From assembly GCA_900316955.1 (NCBI GenBank), contig ONEX01000017.1, forward strand, positions 1-64,000: a stretch of 64,000 nucleotides of DNA, read 5' to 3'. The DNA comes from an uncultured Bacteroidales bacterium. Its GTDB lineage: Bacteria; Bacteroidota; Bacteroidia; Bacteroidales; UBA932. Below are positions 25,812-35,171 of the stretch, piece after piece (position 1 is the first letter of the stretch; every line of letters begins with the position of its first letter). The notes below the pieces were generated by a model, which saw nothing but the letters and a program-made list of their open reading frames with translations, had not been told where the DNA came from and ran no database searches. The position numbers and the translations under genes were made by a program.

Positions 25812-27146
25812 TTATCTGATCAGTCTTCCGATGTCGTTGCCGAAGGCCAGCAGCATCAGCCCCAGGAGCAGGACCATGCCCACCATCTGCGCGGCCAGGA
25901 TGAACTTGTCGCTGGGTTTCCGGCCGGTAATCATCTCATAGAGGCAGATGACGATGTGCCCCCCGTCCAGGGCCGGAATCGGCAGGAGGTTCATCACGCC
26001 CAGCATGATGGACAGCAGGGCCAGCAGCGTCAGGAACCGGTACCAGTCCCACTCCGCCGGGAACACCTGCCCGATGGCGATGAAGCTGCCCACGGACTTG
26101 TAGGCCTCCGTCCGCGGCGTGGCGACGAGGCGCAGGTCCTGCAGGTACCCGCCCACCGTGGAGAAGGTCAGGCGGAAGCCGGCCGGAATGGCCTCGAAGA
26201 AGTTGTACTCCCGGTGTTCGTAGCCCGGGAACACGGTATAGACGCCCACGCGGCCGGTGGTGTCCACCTGCAGGACCGCCTGCAAGGTATCCGCCCCGCG
26301 GGTGATGTCCACGGGCACTTCCCCGCCCGCATGCGCGGCGAACAGGGGGCGCGCCTCCTGGAGATAGGTGATCGGCTGCCCGTCCACGGAGACGATGCGG
26401 TCCCCGTGCGCGAGGAGGCCGGCGTTCGGGGTGCCGGGCGGGATGGTGTCCACGACGAACGGCACGGCGAGGTCGAACATCCCCGGCGAGTTCAGCACGT
26501 CCCCGATCCGGGACTGGTCGATGTACAGGTCCAGGGTGTCCGTCCCGCGCAGGACCGTCGCCTTGCGGACGTCCCGACGCGCGAGGTCCACCTGCAGGTC
26601 CATGAAGTCGTCGGGGACGAAGTCGTCGAACCGGAGGATCCGGTCGCCGGTGCGGAAGCCCATCTCGTAGGCCAGGTCATTGACATAGATGGCGTTCCCC
26701 TCGTTGCGGAGGTAGGCGTCGCCCCAGATGTCCAGGATGAGGATGTAGGCGAGGATGGCGAAGAGGAAGTTGTTCAGCACGCCGCCGGACATGACCAGCA
26801 GGCGCTGCCAGGCAGGATGCGTGCGGAACTCCCACGGCTGGGGGGCCTGCTTCAGGGATTCGGTGTCCAGGGACTCGTCGATCATCCCGGCGATCTTGCA
26901 GTAGCCGCCGAGGGGCAGCCAGCCGATGCCGTATTCGGTCTCCCACGCCGCGGCCTTCGGGCACAGTTTCGTGAACCAGGCCGACTTCGTGGAGAAGAGC
27001 TTCACCCCGCCGATGTCGAAGAACAGGAAGAACTTGTCCACCCGGATATGGAAGAGCTTGGCCCACAGGAAATGGCCGAGCTCATGCAGGACGATGAGCA
27101 CGGACAGGGCCAGGATGACCTGGAGGGTCTTGATGAGAACTACCAT
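25812..27146 (-). CDS. rseP: RIP metalloprotease RseP
   Basis: A site-2-type intramembrane zinc protease of 444 residues. The first transmembrane helix carries the zinc motif HELGH (21-25) and the last region has LLPIPALDGGHI with the third ligand (LDG motif). Two PDZ-like regions lie between (about 115-290), including GLLAHGDRIVSVDGQPI. It would clip anti-sigma factors or signal-peptide remnants. The start at 27146 (MVVLIKTLQ) is chosen; the longer frame to 27230 lies inside dxr. It overlaps the dxr stop by seven bases (ATGGTAG). Confidence 0.94.
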   Translation of the reverse strand: MVVLIKTLQVILALSVLIVLHELGHFLWAKLFHIRVDKFFLFFDIGGVKLFSTKSAWFTKLCPKAAAWETEYGIGWLPLGGYCKIAGMIDESLDTESLKQAPQPWEFRTHPAWQRLLVMSGGVLNNFLFAILAYILILDIWGDAYLRNEGNAIYVNDLAYEMGFRTGDRILRFDDFVPDDFMDLQVDLARRDVRKATVLRGTDTLDLYIDQSRIGDVLNSPGMFDLAVPFVVDTIPPGTPNAGLLAHGDRIVSVDGQPITYLQEARPLFAAHAGGEVPVDITRGADTLQAVLQVDTTGRVGVYTVFPGYEHREYNFFEAIPAGFRLTFSTVGGYLQDLRLVATPRTEAYKSVGSFIAIGQVFPAEWDWYRFLTLLALLSIMLGVMNLLPIPALDGGHIVICLYEMITGRKPSDKFILAAQMVGMVLLLGLMLLAFGNDIGRLIR

Positions 27147-28294
27147 ATCAGACTGCGGGCGTGGACGAATGCTTCCTCGTTGGTGGCGAAGATATCGTCC
27201 AGCGTCGGGTCTGCTACAAATTCCGTGCAAGCGAGCGTGTCCGCGGCGACGGAAGCGATGTCATAGAAGCCGATCCGGTCCTGGAGGTAGCCCGCGACGG
27301 CGGCCTCGTTGGCCGCGTTGAGGGCGCAGGGGATATTGCCGCCCCGGCCAATGGCGTCGAAGGCCAGCTTCAGGCACGGGAACTTGTCCAGGTCCGGTTC
27401 GAAGAAAGTCAGGGCGCCCAGGGAGCCGAAATCCAGCTTCTTATTGTTCAGGGACAGCCGCTCCGGGTACGAGAGGGCCAGCTGGATGGGCTCCCGCATG
27501 TCCGGACAGCCCAGCTGGGCGAGGACGGCCCCGTCCGCGAACTCCACCATCGAGTGGATGACCGACTCTGGATGCACGACCACGTGGATCCGCTCCGGCT
27601 CCACGTCGAAGAGCCATTTGGCCTCGATGACCTCGAAGCCCTTGTTCATCATCGTCGCGGAGTCGATGGTGATCTTCGCGCCCATGTTCCAGTTGGGATG
27701 CCGCAGCGCGAGGTCCTTGCCGGCCGACTCGATCTGCGCCCGCTCCCAGGTGCGGAACGGGCCGCCCGAGGCCGTCAGGTGGATCCGCGCGAGCGGGTTC
27801 CCCTGCGCGCCCTGCAGGCACTGGAAGATGGCGGAGTGCTCGGAATCCACCGGCAGGATCTTCACCCCGTGCTTGCGGGCCTCCGCCATGACGATGGATC
27901 CCGCGGCGACGAGCGTCTCCTTGTTCGCGAGTGCGATGTCCTTCCCGGCCCGGATGGCGGCCAGCGTGGGCCGGAGCCCGCTGAAGCCCACCATCGAGGC
28001 GACGACGATGTCCACGTGCTTTCCCGTCACCAGGTCGCAGGCGGCGTCGATGCCGGCATGTACCTCCGTAGCGTTCCCGACCAGGGCATCCTTGACCTCA
28101 TCATATTTCGTCACGTCGCAGATGACCGCGTGCGGAACGGAAAACTCGTTCGCCTGTTCGGCGAGGAGGGCGGCGTTGCTTCCCGCCGTGATGACTTCCA
28201 CTTGGAACCGGTCCGGATGCTGCCGGACCACGTCCAGCGTCTGGCGGCCGATGGATCCCGTCGATCCGAGGATGGCAATCTTCTTTCTTTGCAT
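27140..28294 (-). CDS. dxr: 1-deoxy-D-xylulose 5-phosphate reductoisomerase
   Basis: Second enzyme of the MEP isoprenoid pathway (NADPH-dependent; forms 2-C-methyl-D-erythritol 4-phosphate), 384 residues. The NADPH loop is ILGSTGSIGRQTL at the N terminus; the metal and substrate region is PVDSEHSAIFQCLQG, then TASGGPFRTW and ATMMNKGFEVIEA. The start at 28294 (MQRKKIAILG) is chosen over 28342. Pairing with rseP is common in bacteria, and uppS at 43686 uses the downstream product. Confidence 0.96.
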   Translation of the reverse strand: MQRKKIAILGSTGSIGRQTLDVVRQHPDRFQVEVITAGSNAALLAEQANEFSVPHAVICDVTKYDEVKDALVGNATEVHAGIDAACDLVTGKHVDIVVASMVGFSGLRPTLAAIRAGKDIALANKETLVAAGSIVMAEARKHGVKILPVDSEHSAIFQCLQGAQGNPLARIHLTASGGPFRTWERAQIESAGKDLALRHPNWNMGAKITIDSATMMNKGFEVIEAKWLFDVEPERIHVVVHPESVIHSMVEFADGAVLAQLGCPDMREPIQLALSYPERLSLNNKKLDFGSLGALTFFEPDLDKFPCLKLAFDAIGRGGNIPCALNAANEAAVAGYLQDRIGFYDIASVAADTLACTEFVADPTLDDIFATNEEAFVHARSLIW

Positions 28295-28298
28295 AGGG

Positions 28299-29141
28299 TC
28301 AGAAACTGATGTAGGCGGCCGGGTCCACGGCCTCCCCGGCATACCAGAGTTCGAAACGCAGGTGGTCTCCCTTGGTCAGGGAGCCGGAACTGCCCACCAG
28401 GGCGACCGGCGTACCCGCCTTCACGGTGTCGCCCGCCTTCTTGAGCAGTTTCTCATTCCGCTTGTACACCGAGAGGATGTCGCCCCGGTGCTGGATGGCC
28501 AGCGTGTAGCCGTCGGCCTCCTCCCAGCCGGCGAAGACTACGGTGCCGTCCAGGACGGCCATCACCGCCGTGCCGGTCGGGGCCGTGACGTCCACCCACG
28601 GATGGAGCGTGCGGTCGAAGCTCTGCGACACGACGCCCTTGAGGGGCGTGTAGAACGAGAGCGCCTCGATGGGCAGGTCGCGCCGGGGGCCGGACACCTC
28701 GAACTGCTCCGCCTCGGTCACCCGGGCGCGGAGGAGGGAATCCCGGCGGGCCAAGAACACGGAGTCCGCGTCCCGGCCGGCTTCCTGCCGCCGGAGGATG
28801 AGGCTGTCCAGGAGGAGCGGCTCCTCGCCGGCGACCACTTTCTTGAGATTCTCCGTATAGAGTTCCCACTGGAGGATCTGCGTCTCCAGCGAGTCGATCC
28901 GGATGGCGTTCTGGACGGCCTGCCGGCGCGCCTGCGCGTCGGGATAGCCGGGGATGAAGGTCCGGATCGGGGTGAACGCGACGAGCAGGTAGAAGATCAC
29001 CAGCAGGAGGACGACGAGCGAAACGATGGCGGTGACGAACGCCGGCCGCGTGAAGACGATGGACCAAAGGCGCTCGTGGGAAACCGCGTCGATCAGGGAC
29101 GCCCTGTATTTCCTTGTTGTCCGGTTCTTGTCATTAGCCAT
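28299..29141 (-). CDS. Membrane-anchored M23/LytM-like protein with degenerate active site
   Basis: A 280-residue protein with one transmembrane helix (about 35-56), a coiled-coil stalk (about 68-145) and a C-terminal LytM-like domain (about 160-280). Two ligand positions remain, His180 and Asp184 (HPWVDVTAPTGT), but the HxH motif reads HLR (His260-Arg262) and the usual YxHL segment is YKRN. It is therefore probably not an active endopeptidase and may act like EnvC/NlpD-type activators of a cell-wall hydrolase. First gene of the dxr-rseP-DUF4837 operon. No TAnnTTTG box was found in the short gap to ruvX. Confidence 0.85.
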   Translation of the reverse strand: MANDKNRTTRKYRASLIDAVSHERLWSIVFTRPAFVTAIVSLVVLLLVIFYLLVAFTPIRTFIPGYPDAQARRQAVQNAIRIDSLETQILQWELYTENLKKVVAGEEPLLLDSLILRRQEAGRDADSVFLARRDSLLRARVTEAEQFEVSGPRRDLPIEALSFYTPLKGVVSQSFDRTLHPWVDVTAPTGTAVMAVLDGTVVFAGWEEADGYTLAIQHRGDILSVYKRNEKLLKKAGDTVKAGTPVALVGSSGSLTKGDHLRFELWYAGEAVDPAAYISF

Positions 29142-29150
29142 AAAAAATGT

Positions 29151-29158
29151 TATCTTTG
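29151..29158 (+). promoter_or_regulatory. Promoter of the ruvX operon, next to the start codon
   Basis: -7 box TATCTTTG, with TTG at 29128-29130 as a -33 candidate, giving a 20-base spacer. Only six bases separate the -7 box from the ATG at 29165, predicting a leaderless or nearly leaderless mRNA. Confidence 0.7.
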
Positions 29159-29164
29159 TAACCT

Positions 29165-29650
29165 ATGGACAGACTCATCGGGATCGATTACGGACGCAGA
29201 CGCACCGGCCTTGCCGCGAGCGACCCGCTCCGTATCTTCGCCTCTGCCCTGGATACGGTCGATTCTGCAAAGTTAATAGATTATCTCAAAAATTACACCG
29301 AAAAGGAGACAATCGAACGCTTTGTGGTGGGTTATCCGGTGAACATGGACGGCACCCCGTCCGAGGCCCAGGCCGACGTGGACGCCTTCCTGAAGGTCCT
29401 CGCGAAGGCCTTCCCCGGCATCCCGGTCTCCCTGGAGGACGAGCGGTTCACCTCCGTGCTCGCGCACCGGGCGATGATCGACGGAGGGATGAAGGCGAAG
29501 GACCGGCGCGACAAGAAATCCGTGGACCGGATCAGCGCGGCCATCATCCTGCAGAGCTACATGGACCGGACTTCGGGTGCGGTTTTTGCAGTGAATCCTG
29601 ATTCCGTTCCGGAGAGCCTGTCCCGGAACAAGACAAAACGAAGGAAATGA
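29165..29650 (+). CDS. ruvX: YqgF/RuvX-type RNase H-fold nuclease
   Basis: A 161-residue YqgF family protein: putative Holliday-junction resolvase or 16S pre-rRNA nuclease. It has the acidic site in LIGIDYGRRRTGLA (Asp6), VVGYPVNMDGT, the second acid in VSLEDERFTSVLA, and KSVDRISAAIILQ with the final Asp. Length is slightly above the typical 140-150 because of a basic tail. It overlaps def by four bases (ATGA). Confidence 0.93.
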   Translation: MDRLIGIDYGRRRTGLAASDPLRIFASALDTVDSAKLIDYLKNYTEKETIERFVVGYPVNMDGTPSEAQADVDAFLKVLAKAFPGIPVSLEDERFTSVLAHRAMIDGGMKAKDRRDKKSVDRISAAIILQSYMDRTSGAVFAVNPDSVPESLSRNKTKRRK

Positions 29651-30201
29651 TACAACCTATCTACTTATACGGTTCCGAGGTGCTCCGCCGGAAAGCCGTC
29701 GAAGCCGACCTCGCGAAGAAAGACGAGCTGAACACCCTCATCCAGGACCTCCGGGACACCCTCACCCGGGCCGACGGGTGCGGCCTGGCCGCCCCGCAGA
29801 TCGGAGTGAGCCTCCGCGTGGTCATCGTAGACGGGGATGTGGTCGCCGACACCTACGACTACCTGAAAGGCTTCAAGCGCGTGATCATCAACCCGGAAAT
29901 CCTCGAGGAAAGCGACGAGAAAGTCACCTACTCCGAGGGCTGCCTGAGCATCCCGAACATCTACTGCGACGTGCTCCGTCCGGCGAAGATGACCCTCCGC
30001 TACTACAACGAGAATTTCGAGCAGGTCACCGAGACCCTGGACAAGTTCGCCTGCCGGATGGTGCAGCACGAACTGTCGCACCTGGACGGCAACCTGTTCA
30101 CGGACAACGTCCCCCCGATCCGGCGGAAGATGATCGCCTCCAAGCTGCAGAACATCGCCAAGGGGAAGGTGCACCCGCACTACAACAGCAAGCTGAAGTA
30201 A
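29647..30201 (+). CDS. def: Peptide deformylase
   Basis: Removes the formyl group from nascent N termini; 184 residues. All three motifs are present: GCGLAAPQ (44-51), EGCLS with metal ligand Cys99, and QHELSHLDG with His141, Glu142 and His145. It is coupled to ruvX and followed 19 bases later by the phosphohexomutase gene. Confidence 0.97.
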   Translation: MIQPIYLYGSEVLRRKAVEADLAKKDELNTLIQDLRDTLTRADGCGLAAPQIGVSLRVVIVDGDVVADTYDYLKGFKRVIINPEILEESDEKVTYSEGCLSIPNIYCDVLRPAKMTLRYYNENFEQVTETLDKFACRMVQHELSHLDGNLFTDNVPPIRRKMIASKLQNIAKGKVHPHYNSKLK

Positions 30202-30220
30202 CATTAAAACATTCAATACC

Positions 30221-31585
30221 ATGGGAGCTTTTCACGCATATGACATCCGCGGCATCTACGGCAAGGACTGGGACCGGGAGACCGCTTACAAGATCGGTTA
30301 TTTCATCCCCCGGCTGCTCAAGGCCGACAAGGTTCTGGTGGGCCGCGACTGCCGCGTCTCCTCGCCCGAGGTCCACGACGCGGTTGTCCAGGGCATCAAC
30401 GACGCCGGCGCCGACGTCTACGACATCGGCCTGAGTTCCACGCCCATGGTCTATTTCGGCACGGCGAACTACGGCTTCAAGGCCTCCGTCCAGATTACCG
30501 CCTCGCACAACGCCGCCCCCTACAACGGCATGAAGGTGTCCACGACGGACGCCCAGGCCATCGGCTATGACGCCGGCCTGAAGGACATCAAGGCCTGGAT
30601 CGACGAAGGCGTCCCCACCCCGGTGGCGGAAGTCCGCGGCAAGGTCTATCAGAAGGAAATCCTCGACGACTACCTGGCCTTCATGCGCAAGTTCAAGAAG
30701 GACCTCTCCGGCATCACCATCGCCATGGACCTCTCGAACGGCATGTCCAACCTCTTCGCGAAGGAGATCTTCGGCACCGGAGAGAACGTCCACTACCTGT
30801 TCGACACGATGGACGGCCGCTTCCCCAACCATGAGCCCAACCCGCTCATCGAGGCGAACGTCGTCCCCCTCGAGAACCTCGTCCGGGAAGTGAAGGCCGA
30901 CGCCGGCGTCATCTACGACGGTGACGCGGACCGCGTGGTCTTCGTGGACGAGAAGGGCGGCTTCATCTCCCCCGACCTCCTCATCGCCCTGATGGGCCTT
31001 TACTACGTGAACGAGCGCGGCCTCAAGGGCATCGTCCTGCAGGACATCCGTTCCTCGAAGGCCGTGGGCGAATTCCTCGAGCCGATGGGCTGCAAGATGT
31101 ACACCTGGAAGGTGGGCCGCGCCTTCGCCGCCGCGAAGCTCCGCGAGATCGACGGCGTCTGGGGCGGCGAGCTGGCCGGTCACTTCTATTTCCGCGACTT
31201 CTTCTACAGCGACAGCGGCCTCCTGGCCTCCCTGATCGTCCTCAACATCGTCGCGGACCTCAAGAAGGAAGGCAAGACCCTCAGCCAGGCCATCGCGGAG
31301 ATCGTCCGCTACAAAAACTCCGGCGAGATCAACTACCGCGTGGAGGACAAGAAGGGCGCGATGGACGCCGTCAAGGACCATTTCATGGCCCAGGAGAAGG
31401 CGACCGCCTTCATGGACTTCGACGGCTACCGCATCGAATTCCCCGACTGGTGGCTGAACATCCGTCCCTCCAACACCGAACCCTACCTGCGCTTCCTGTG
31501 CGAAGCGACTTCCGACGAACTGCTGAAGCAAAAGATCGCCGAGGTCGACGACCTGCTGAAGACTCGCTTCGGCGCAATCCGTTAG
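30221..31585 (+). CDS. Phosphomannomutase/phosphoglucomutase
   Basis: Alpha-D-phosphohexomutase that moves phosphate between C1 and C6 of glucose or mannose, feeding nucleotide-sugar pools; 454 residues. The phosphoserine is Ser95 in TASHNAAPYNGMK, the metal loop is YDGDADRVVF, the sugar-binding loop is WGGELAGHFYF, and the phosphate site is RPSNTEPYLR. Specificity for mannose or glucose cannot be fixed; glucosamine specificity is less likely because the sugar loop lacks the GlmM signature. Confidence 0.93.
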   Translation: MGAFHAYDIRGIYGKDWDRETAYKIGYFIPRLLKADKVLVGRDCRVSSPEVHDAVVQGINDAGADVYDIGLSSTPMVYFGTANYGFKASVQITASHNAAPYNGMKVSTTDAQAIGYDAGLKDIKAWIDEGVPTPVAEVRGKVYQKEILDDYLAFMRKFKKDLSGITIAMDLSNGMSNLFAKEIFGTGENVHYLFDTMDGRFPNHEPNPLIEANVVPLENLVREVKADAGVIYDGDADRVVFVDEKGGFISPDLLIALMGLYYVNERGLKGIVLQDIRSSKAVGEFLEPMGCKMYTWKVGRAFAAAKLREIDGVWGGELAGHFYFRDFFYSDSGLLASLIVLNIVADLKKEGKTLSQAIAEIVRYKNSGEINYRVEDKKGAMDAVKDHFMAQEKATAFMDFDGYRIEFPDWWLNIRPSNTEPYLRFLCEATSDELLKQKIAEVDDLLKTRFGAIR

Positions 31586-31589
31586 TCCA

Positions 31590-32630
31590 ATGAATTTCAA
31601 GACGTTACTGACAACCTGCCTATTCCTATCCGCCTGTATTTCCCTGCGTGCGCAGGATGACCACGAAGCCGACTCTCTCCGCCACCAGTTCGGGCGGATG
31701 AGCGTCAGTTCCTCGCGCAGCACCGCCACGCCCTACGCCGACACGCTGGACACCGCGAATCCCGCGGTCAAGGTCGTCTTGTACAACAACGGCACCTATC
31801 GCTATGTCAAGGACCCCAAGGCCATCCAGGACGAAAAGGTCTTCACGGAGCACTGGGACACCCGGAGCGTGAACCCGTACCACGACGAGAAGCCCCTCCC
31901 GGACCGCTTTTCCCTGTGGATCGTGGACACGCTGGACTCCTACTGCTGCCCGAACAAGACCCGCGTGTACTCCAAGTTCGGCTATCGGCACGGCCGCCGT
32001 CACCAGGGCGTCGACCTTCCCTATCCCACCGGCACGCCGGTGTATGCCGCCTTCGACGGCAAAGTCCGCGTGTCCGACTACGTGGGCGGCTACGGCAACC
32101 TGATCATCATCCGGCACGCTAACGGCCTGGAGACCTTCTACGGCCATCTGTCCCGCCGCGACAAGGAGCCCGGCGACTGGGTGAACGCCGGGGACGTCAT
32201 CGGCCTGGGCGGCTCCACCGGCCGCTCCAGCGGTCCGCACCTGCATTTCGAGACCCGCTACCAGGGCTACGCTTTCGACCCCACCTGGCTCATCGACTTC
32301 GAGACCGGCACCCTGCGGCACCGCCTGCTGACCTTCCGCAGCTGGTACTTCAACCCGAACAGCCGCTACGTCCAGTCCGTCGATGACGAAGACGAGATCT
32401 ACCGCACCGACGAGGAGGAGCGCCTGCTCGCCGAGCAGCAGGCCAAGAAGGAAGCCGAGGCCCGCGCCGCCGCCGAACGCGCCGCCGTCAAGTACTACAC
32501 GGTCCGCTCCGGCGACACCCTGGGCAAGATCGCCAAGAAGAACGGGACTACGGTCCGGGCCCTGTGCCGCCTGAACGGCATCAAGGAAACCACCACCCTC
32601 CAGATCGGACGCAGGCTGCGGGTGAAATAG
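31590..32630 (+). CDS. M23 peptidase with C-terminal LysM
   Basis: A secreted peptidoglycan endopeptidase, 346 residues. The signal peptide ends near residue 21. The M23 domain (about 125-235) has all zinc and catalytic residues: His138 and Asp142 in HQGVDLPY, His186 in YGHLS, and His217/His219 in GPHLHFE. A charged Ala/Glu-rich linker (about 270-300) leads to a LysM domain (about 302-346, YYTVRSGDTLGKIAKKNG). It is last in the ruvX-def operon. It contrasts with the degenerate M23 protein encoded at 28299-29141. Confidence 0.93.
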   Translation: MNFKTLLTTCLFLSACISLRAQDDHEADSLRHQFGRMSVSSSRSTATPYADTLDTANPAVKVVLYNNGTYRYVKDPKAIQDEKVFTEHWDTRSVNPYHDEKPLPDRFSLWIVDTLDSYCCPNKTRVYSKFGYRHGRRHQGVDLPYPTGTPVYAAFDGKVRVSDYVGGYGNLIIIRHANGLETFYGHLSRRDKEPGDWVNAGDVIGLGGSTGRSSGPHLHFETRYQGYAFDPTWLIDFETGTLRHRLLTFRSWYFNPNSRYVQSVDDEDEIYRTDEEERLLAEQQAKKEAEARAAAERAAVKYYTVRSGDTLGKIAKKNGTTVRALCRLNGIKETTTLQIGRRLRVK

Positions 32631-32646
32631 GCCACCCGGGCGCATC

Positions 32647-32681
32647 AAAAAAACCGGCTCTCGGAAGAGTCGGTTTTTTTT
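32647..32681. terminator. Bidirectional terminator
   Basis: A-tract, ACCG-GCTCT stem pairing with AGAG-T-CGGT, then eight T residues. It serves the M23/LysM gene and the convergent barrel gene ending at 32683. Confidence 0.85.
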
Positions 32682-32682
32682 G

Positions 32683-34065
32683 TCAGAAACTGAATTTCAC
32701 CATCTGCTCGACGCGATGGTTCAGGACCCAGTGGCCGGTGTCGTAGAGGCCGCCGCGGTTGCGGTCGCCCTCGCCGAACCAGGCGCCGGTGCAGTTGTAC
32801 TCCAGGGAGAAGGTGAGCTCGCCCAGGTTGAGGGCGAGCGTAGGCGTGGCGCGGAAGGCGCGCTGGATCTTGTTGTCCGCGGACGTGTTGAGCCACAGGG
32901 TGTTCAGCCGGTCGTTGGCCAGGTAGGCGAAGACCGACCGGGTGGTGCCCAGCTGCTGCATGTAGCCCAGCATGCACAGGAACTGGAACTTCCGGCCCGC
33001 CTGGAAGGAGATGAACGAGGCCCAGTCCTGCATCGGCGTGTACTCCAGGGCGTGCTTGCTCCAGTTGTAGGAGCCGGCGTAGCCCGAAAGCAGGTTCATA
33101 TGTTCGCCGGACTGCGCCAGGATGCTCTTGGCCTTGAGTTGGAAACTGCCCTTGGTGAACTGCAGGAACACGAACGGGGAAATCGCGTACAGGCGCTCCT
33201 TTAGCATGGAAGTGTGGTCGTAATCGAACGCGAGTTCCTTCGTCGCCTCATCCACGATCGTGATGGCCGGAGCCTGCCAGCGCGGCATGCTGGAGAAGAA
33301 ATTGGCGCCCACCTTGCCCAGGAAACCGCCGCTCTCGAGCGCCACGCCCACATACACCTCCGGAATCATGCCGTATTTGTTGAATTCGGCGCTCTTGGTC
33401 GTGCTGTAGGTGGTCTTGGGTTCGTACTTGCCAAGAGAGCTGTTCCAAACCGGATCGGTGGAATAGATGGGCCCCACCGGCAGGTACTGCATCGGATACA
33501 GGATGCCGCCGGTCCAGGTGAACTTGCCCACGGTCCAGTGGAACATCACCTGCGGGCTGCGGTTGAACGGATTGAAAGGAGCGCCCGTCTCCAGGTTGGT
33601 GACGTGGGGCATGTCCGCCGCCATCGGGTGCCAGGTCTGGCCCACGTTGACCAGCAGGTCGCCGAGGACCAGGTTGTCCCAGAGCAGGCCCATGTAGGCG
33701 TGCCGCAACCGGAGCGTGGCCAGCGAGCCGCTCATGCAGTAGAAGTCCGCCTCGACATTGCCTTTCACCTTGAGTTCGCCGATCCGGTAACCGTCGACAT
33801 TCAGCCCCAGACGGGTGGTCAAGGCCAGCATCCGGAAGGAAGGGACCTGGTTCTGGTCCACCCCGTCCACCATCTTGCTGTCCTTGGGCATGTAGAAATA
33901 CAGGTCCTGGGTGCCGGCGCTCACCTCGTGGGTGTCGAACACCATGTAGTTACGGATGAAGCCGTACAGCTTCACCTTGGCCGGGGTCTCTTCCTGGGCG
34001 GAGCACACGACGCCCGGACCCAGTGCAGAAAGGGCTGCCAGCAGCGGTAGGAGAATCTTTTTCAT
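32683..34065 (-). CDS. Outer-membrane porin-like protein
   Basis: A 460-residue protein with a signal peptide (about 1-24, ending CSAQE) and a body of amphipathic strands ending in a terminal Phe strand (VEQMVKFSF), typical of outer-membrane barrels. Segments such as KVKLYGFIRNYMVFDTHE and RLRHAYMGLLWDNLVLGDLLVN resemble the start of porin barrels. No specific family was recognised. It is the last gene of the operon that begins with the M49-like lipoprotein, 43 bases after the OprO/P-type porin, so both barrels may supply the same substrate to the DASS transporter. Confidence 0.8.
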   Translation of the reverse strand: MKKILLPLLAALSALGPGVVCSAQEETPAKVKLYGFIRNYMVFDTHEVSAGTQDLYFYMPKDSKMVDGVDQNQVPSFRMLALTTRLGLNVDGYRIGELKVKGNVEADFYCMSGSLATLRLRHAYMGLLWDNLVLGDLLVNVGQTWHPMAADMPHVTNLETGAPFNPFNRSPQVMFHWTVGKFTWTGGILYPMQYLPVGPIYSTDPVWNSSLGKYEPKTTYSTTKSAEFNKYGMIPEVYVGVALESGGFLGKVGANFFSSMPRWQAPAITIVDEATKELAFDYDHTSMLKERLYAISPFVFLQFTKGSFQLKAKSILAQSGEHMNLLSGYAGSYNWSKHALEYTPMQDWASFISFQAGRKFQFLCMLGYMQQLGTTRSVFAYLANDRLNTLWLNTSADNKIQRAFRATPTLALNLGELTFSLEYNCTGAWFGEGDRNRGGLYDTGHWVLNHRVEQMVKFSF

Positions 34066-34108
34066 ACAGATGGATCCGGACGTTACGTAGTTTGCTCAGC
34101 AGAATCCG

Positions 34109-35155
34109 TTAGAAACGGATGTAGGACATGAACCAGAGTTCGTTGTACTGCGGCTTGGCCAGCAGCTTGTTGTTGTGGTGGCGGTACTCCAGCTGGAAGT
34201 TCAGGTTCTTGTGGAGCCGGAAGTTCAGGCAGCCGGAATACATATCGTGACTGGTTTCGGCATTGCCGCCGGCGCGGAACTCGTCCCACTTGGCGTAGAC
34301 CTTCAGCCAGTCCGTGACGGGGACGCCCACCGTGACGTACAGGGCATCGGCCGCGCCGCTCTGCTCCTTCTCCCCGGCGAGGGCCGTCGCATACTCGGCG
34401 CGGACCGTCCAGTTGTCGTAGTCGTACTTGAGGCCGGCGCTGACGCGCTCGCGCTTGAGGGTCTCGCCCTTGCCGTTCACCCAGTCGCCCTTCCAGCCGA
34501 AAGCGCCGAGATACAGGCCCTTGACGGGCTGGATCTGGAGGGTGCCGATGATGTCCTTGGCCTTGTTGGCATCGGCCAGATTGATGCCCTGGCCGTTGTA
34601 CACGCCCAGCTGGTAGTGGAGCAGCCGGTACTGGTCGTTCGCCATCGGGATCAGGTCGCCCTGGACCTGGATACCCTGGTCACGGCCGCCCATATTGGCT
34701 TCGCCCAGACGGTCGCCCATACCGGCCATCTTCTGGACCAGGAAGGAGAAGTCTCCCACACCCACGTCCCAGGGGTTCATCGGATTCTCGAAGGTGAAGG
34801 CGCGCTTGAACTGGCCGATCTTCACGGAGAACTCCTTGTACTTCGCCCACTCGACATAGAAATCCTTCGTGTGCGGATTGGAACCATTGACCTGGAGCTG
34901 GATGCGGTATTTGAAGTCGTTGAAGATGCTGCCGTCCACATACATACGGATGAGCCGGCAGTTGAAACCGGGACCGCCGTGGGCGCCTTCCTGGTCGCTG
35001 TACTTGTAGCCGCCGATGATGTAGGCGCCAAATTTGGGCTTGCTCACGAAATCGGAGACCTTGTAGCCGTATTCGGGTTTCTGGTTCTCCTGCGCGAAAG
35101 CGGAGAAACCGATCGCGGACACGAGGGCCGCCAATAAAACGATAGTCTTTTTCAT
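34109..35155 (-). CDS. OprO/OprP-type (phosphate-selective) porin
   Basis: A 348-residue outer-membrane porin. The signal peptide ends FSAFAQ. Family features are RLIRMYVDGSIFNDFKYRIQLQVN, KIGQFKRAFTFENPMNPWD and GLYLGAFGWKGDW, ending with NELWFMSYIRF. The family forms anion-selective trimers. Here it is directly downstream of a DASS anion/sodium symporter gene (16-base gap), so it more likely admits dicarboxylates or similar anions than phosphate alone. This is an inference from context. Confidence 0.88.
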   Translation of the reverse strand: MKKTIVLLAALVSAIGFSAFAQENQKPEYGYKVSDFVSKPKFGAYIIGGYKYSDQEGAHGGPGFNCRLIRMYVDGSIFNDFKYRIQLQVNGSNPHTKDFYVEWAKYKEFSVKIGQFKRAFTFENPMNPWDVGVGDFSFLVQKMAGMGDRLGEANMGGRDQGIQVQGDLIPMANDQYRLLHYQLGVYNGQGINLADANKAKDIIGTLQIQPVKGLYLGAFGWKGDWVNGKGETLKRERVSAGLKYDYDNWTVRAEYATALAGEKEQSGAADALYVTVGVPVTDWLKVYAKWDEFRAGGNAETSHDMYSGCLNFRLHKNLNFQLEYRHHNNKLLAKPQYNELWFMSYIRF

Positions 35156-35171
35156 ATGCGAGTTGGGTTGA

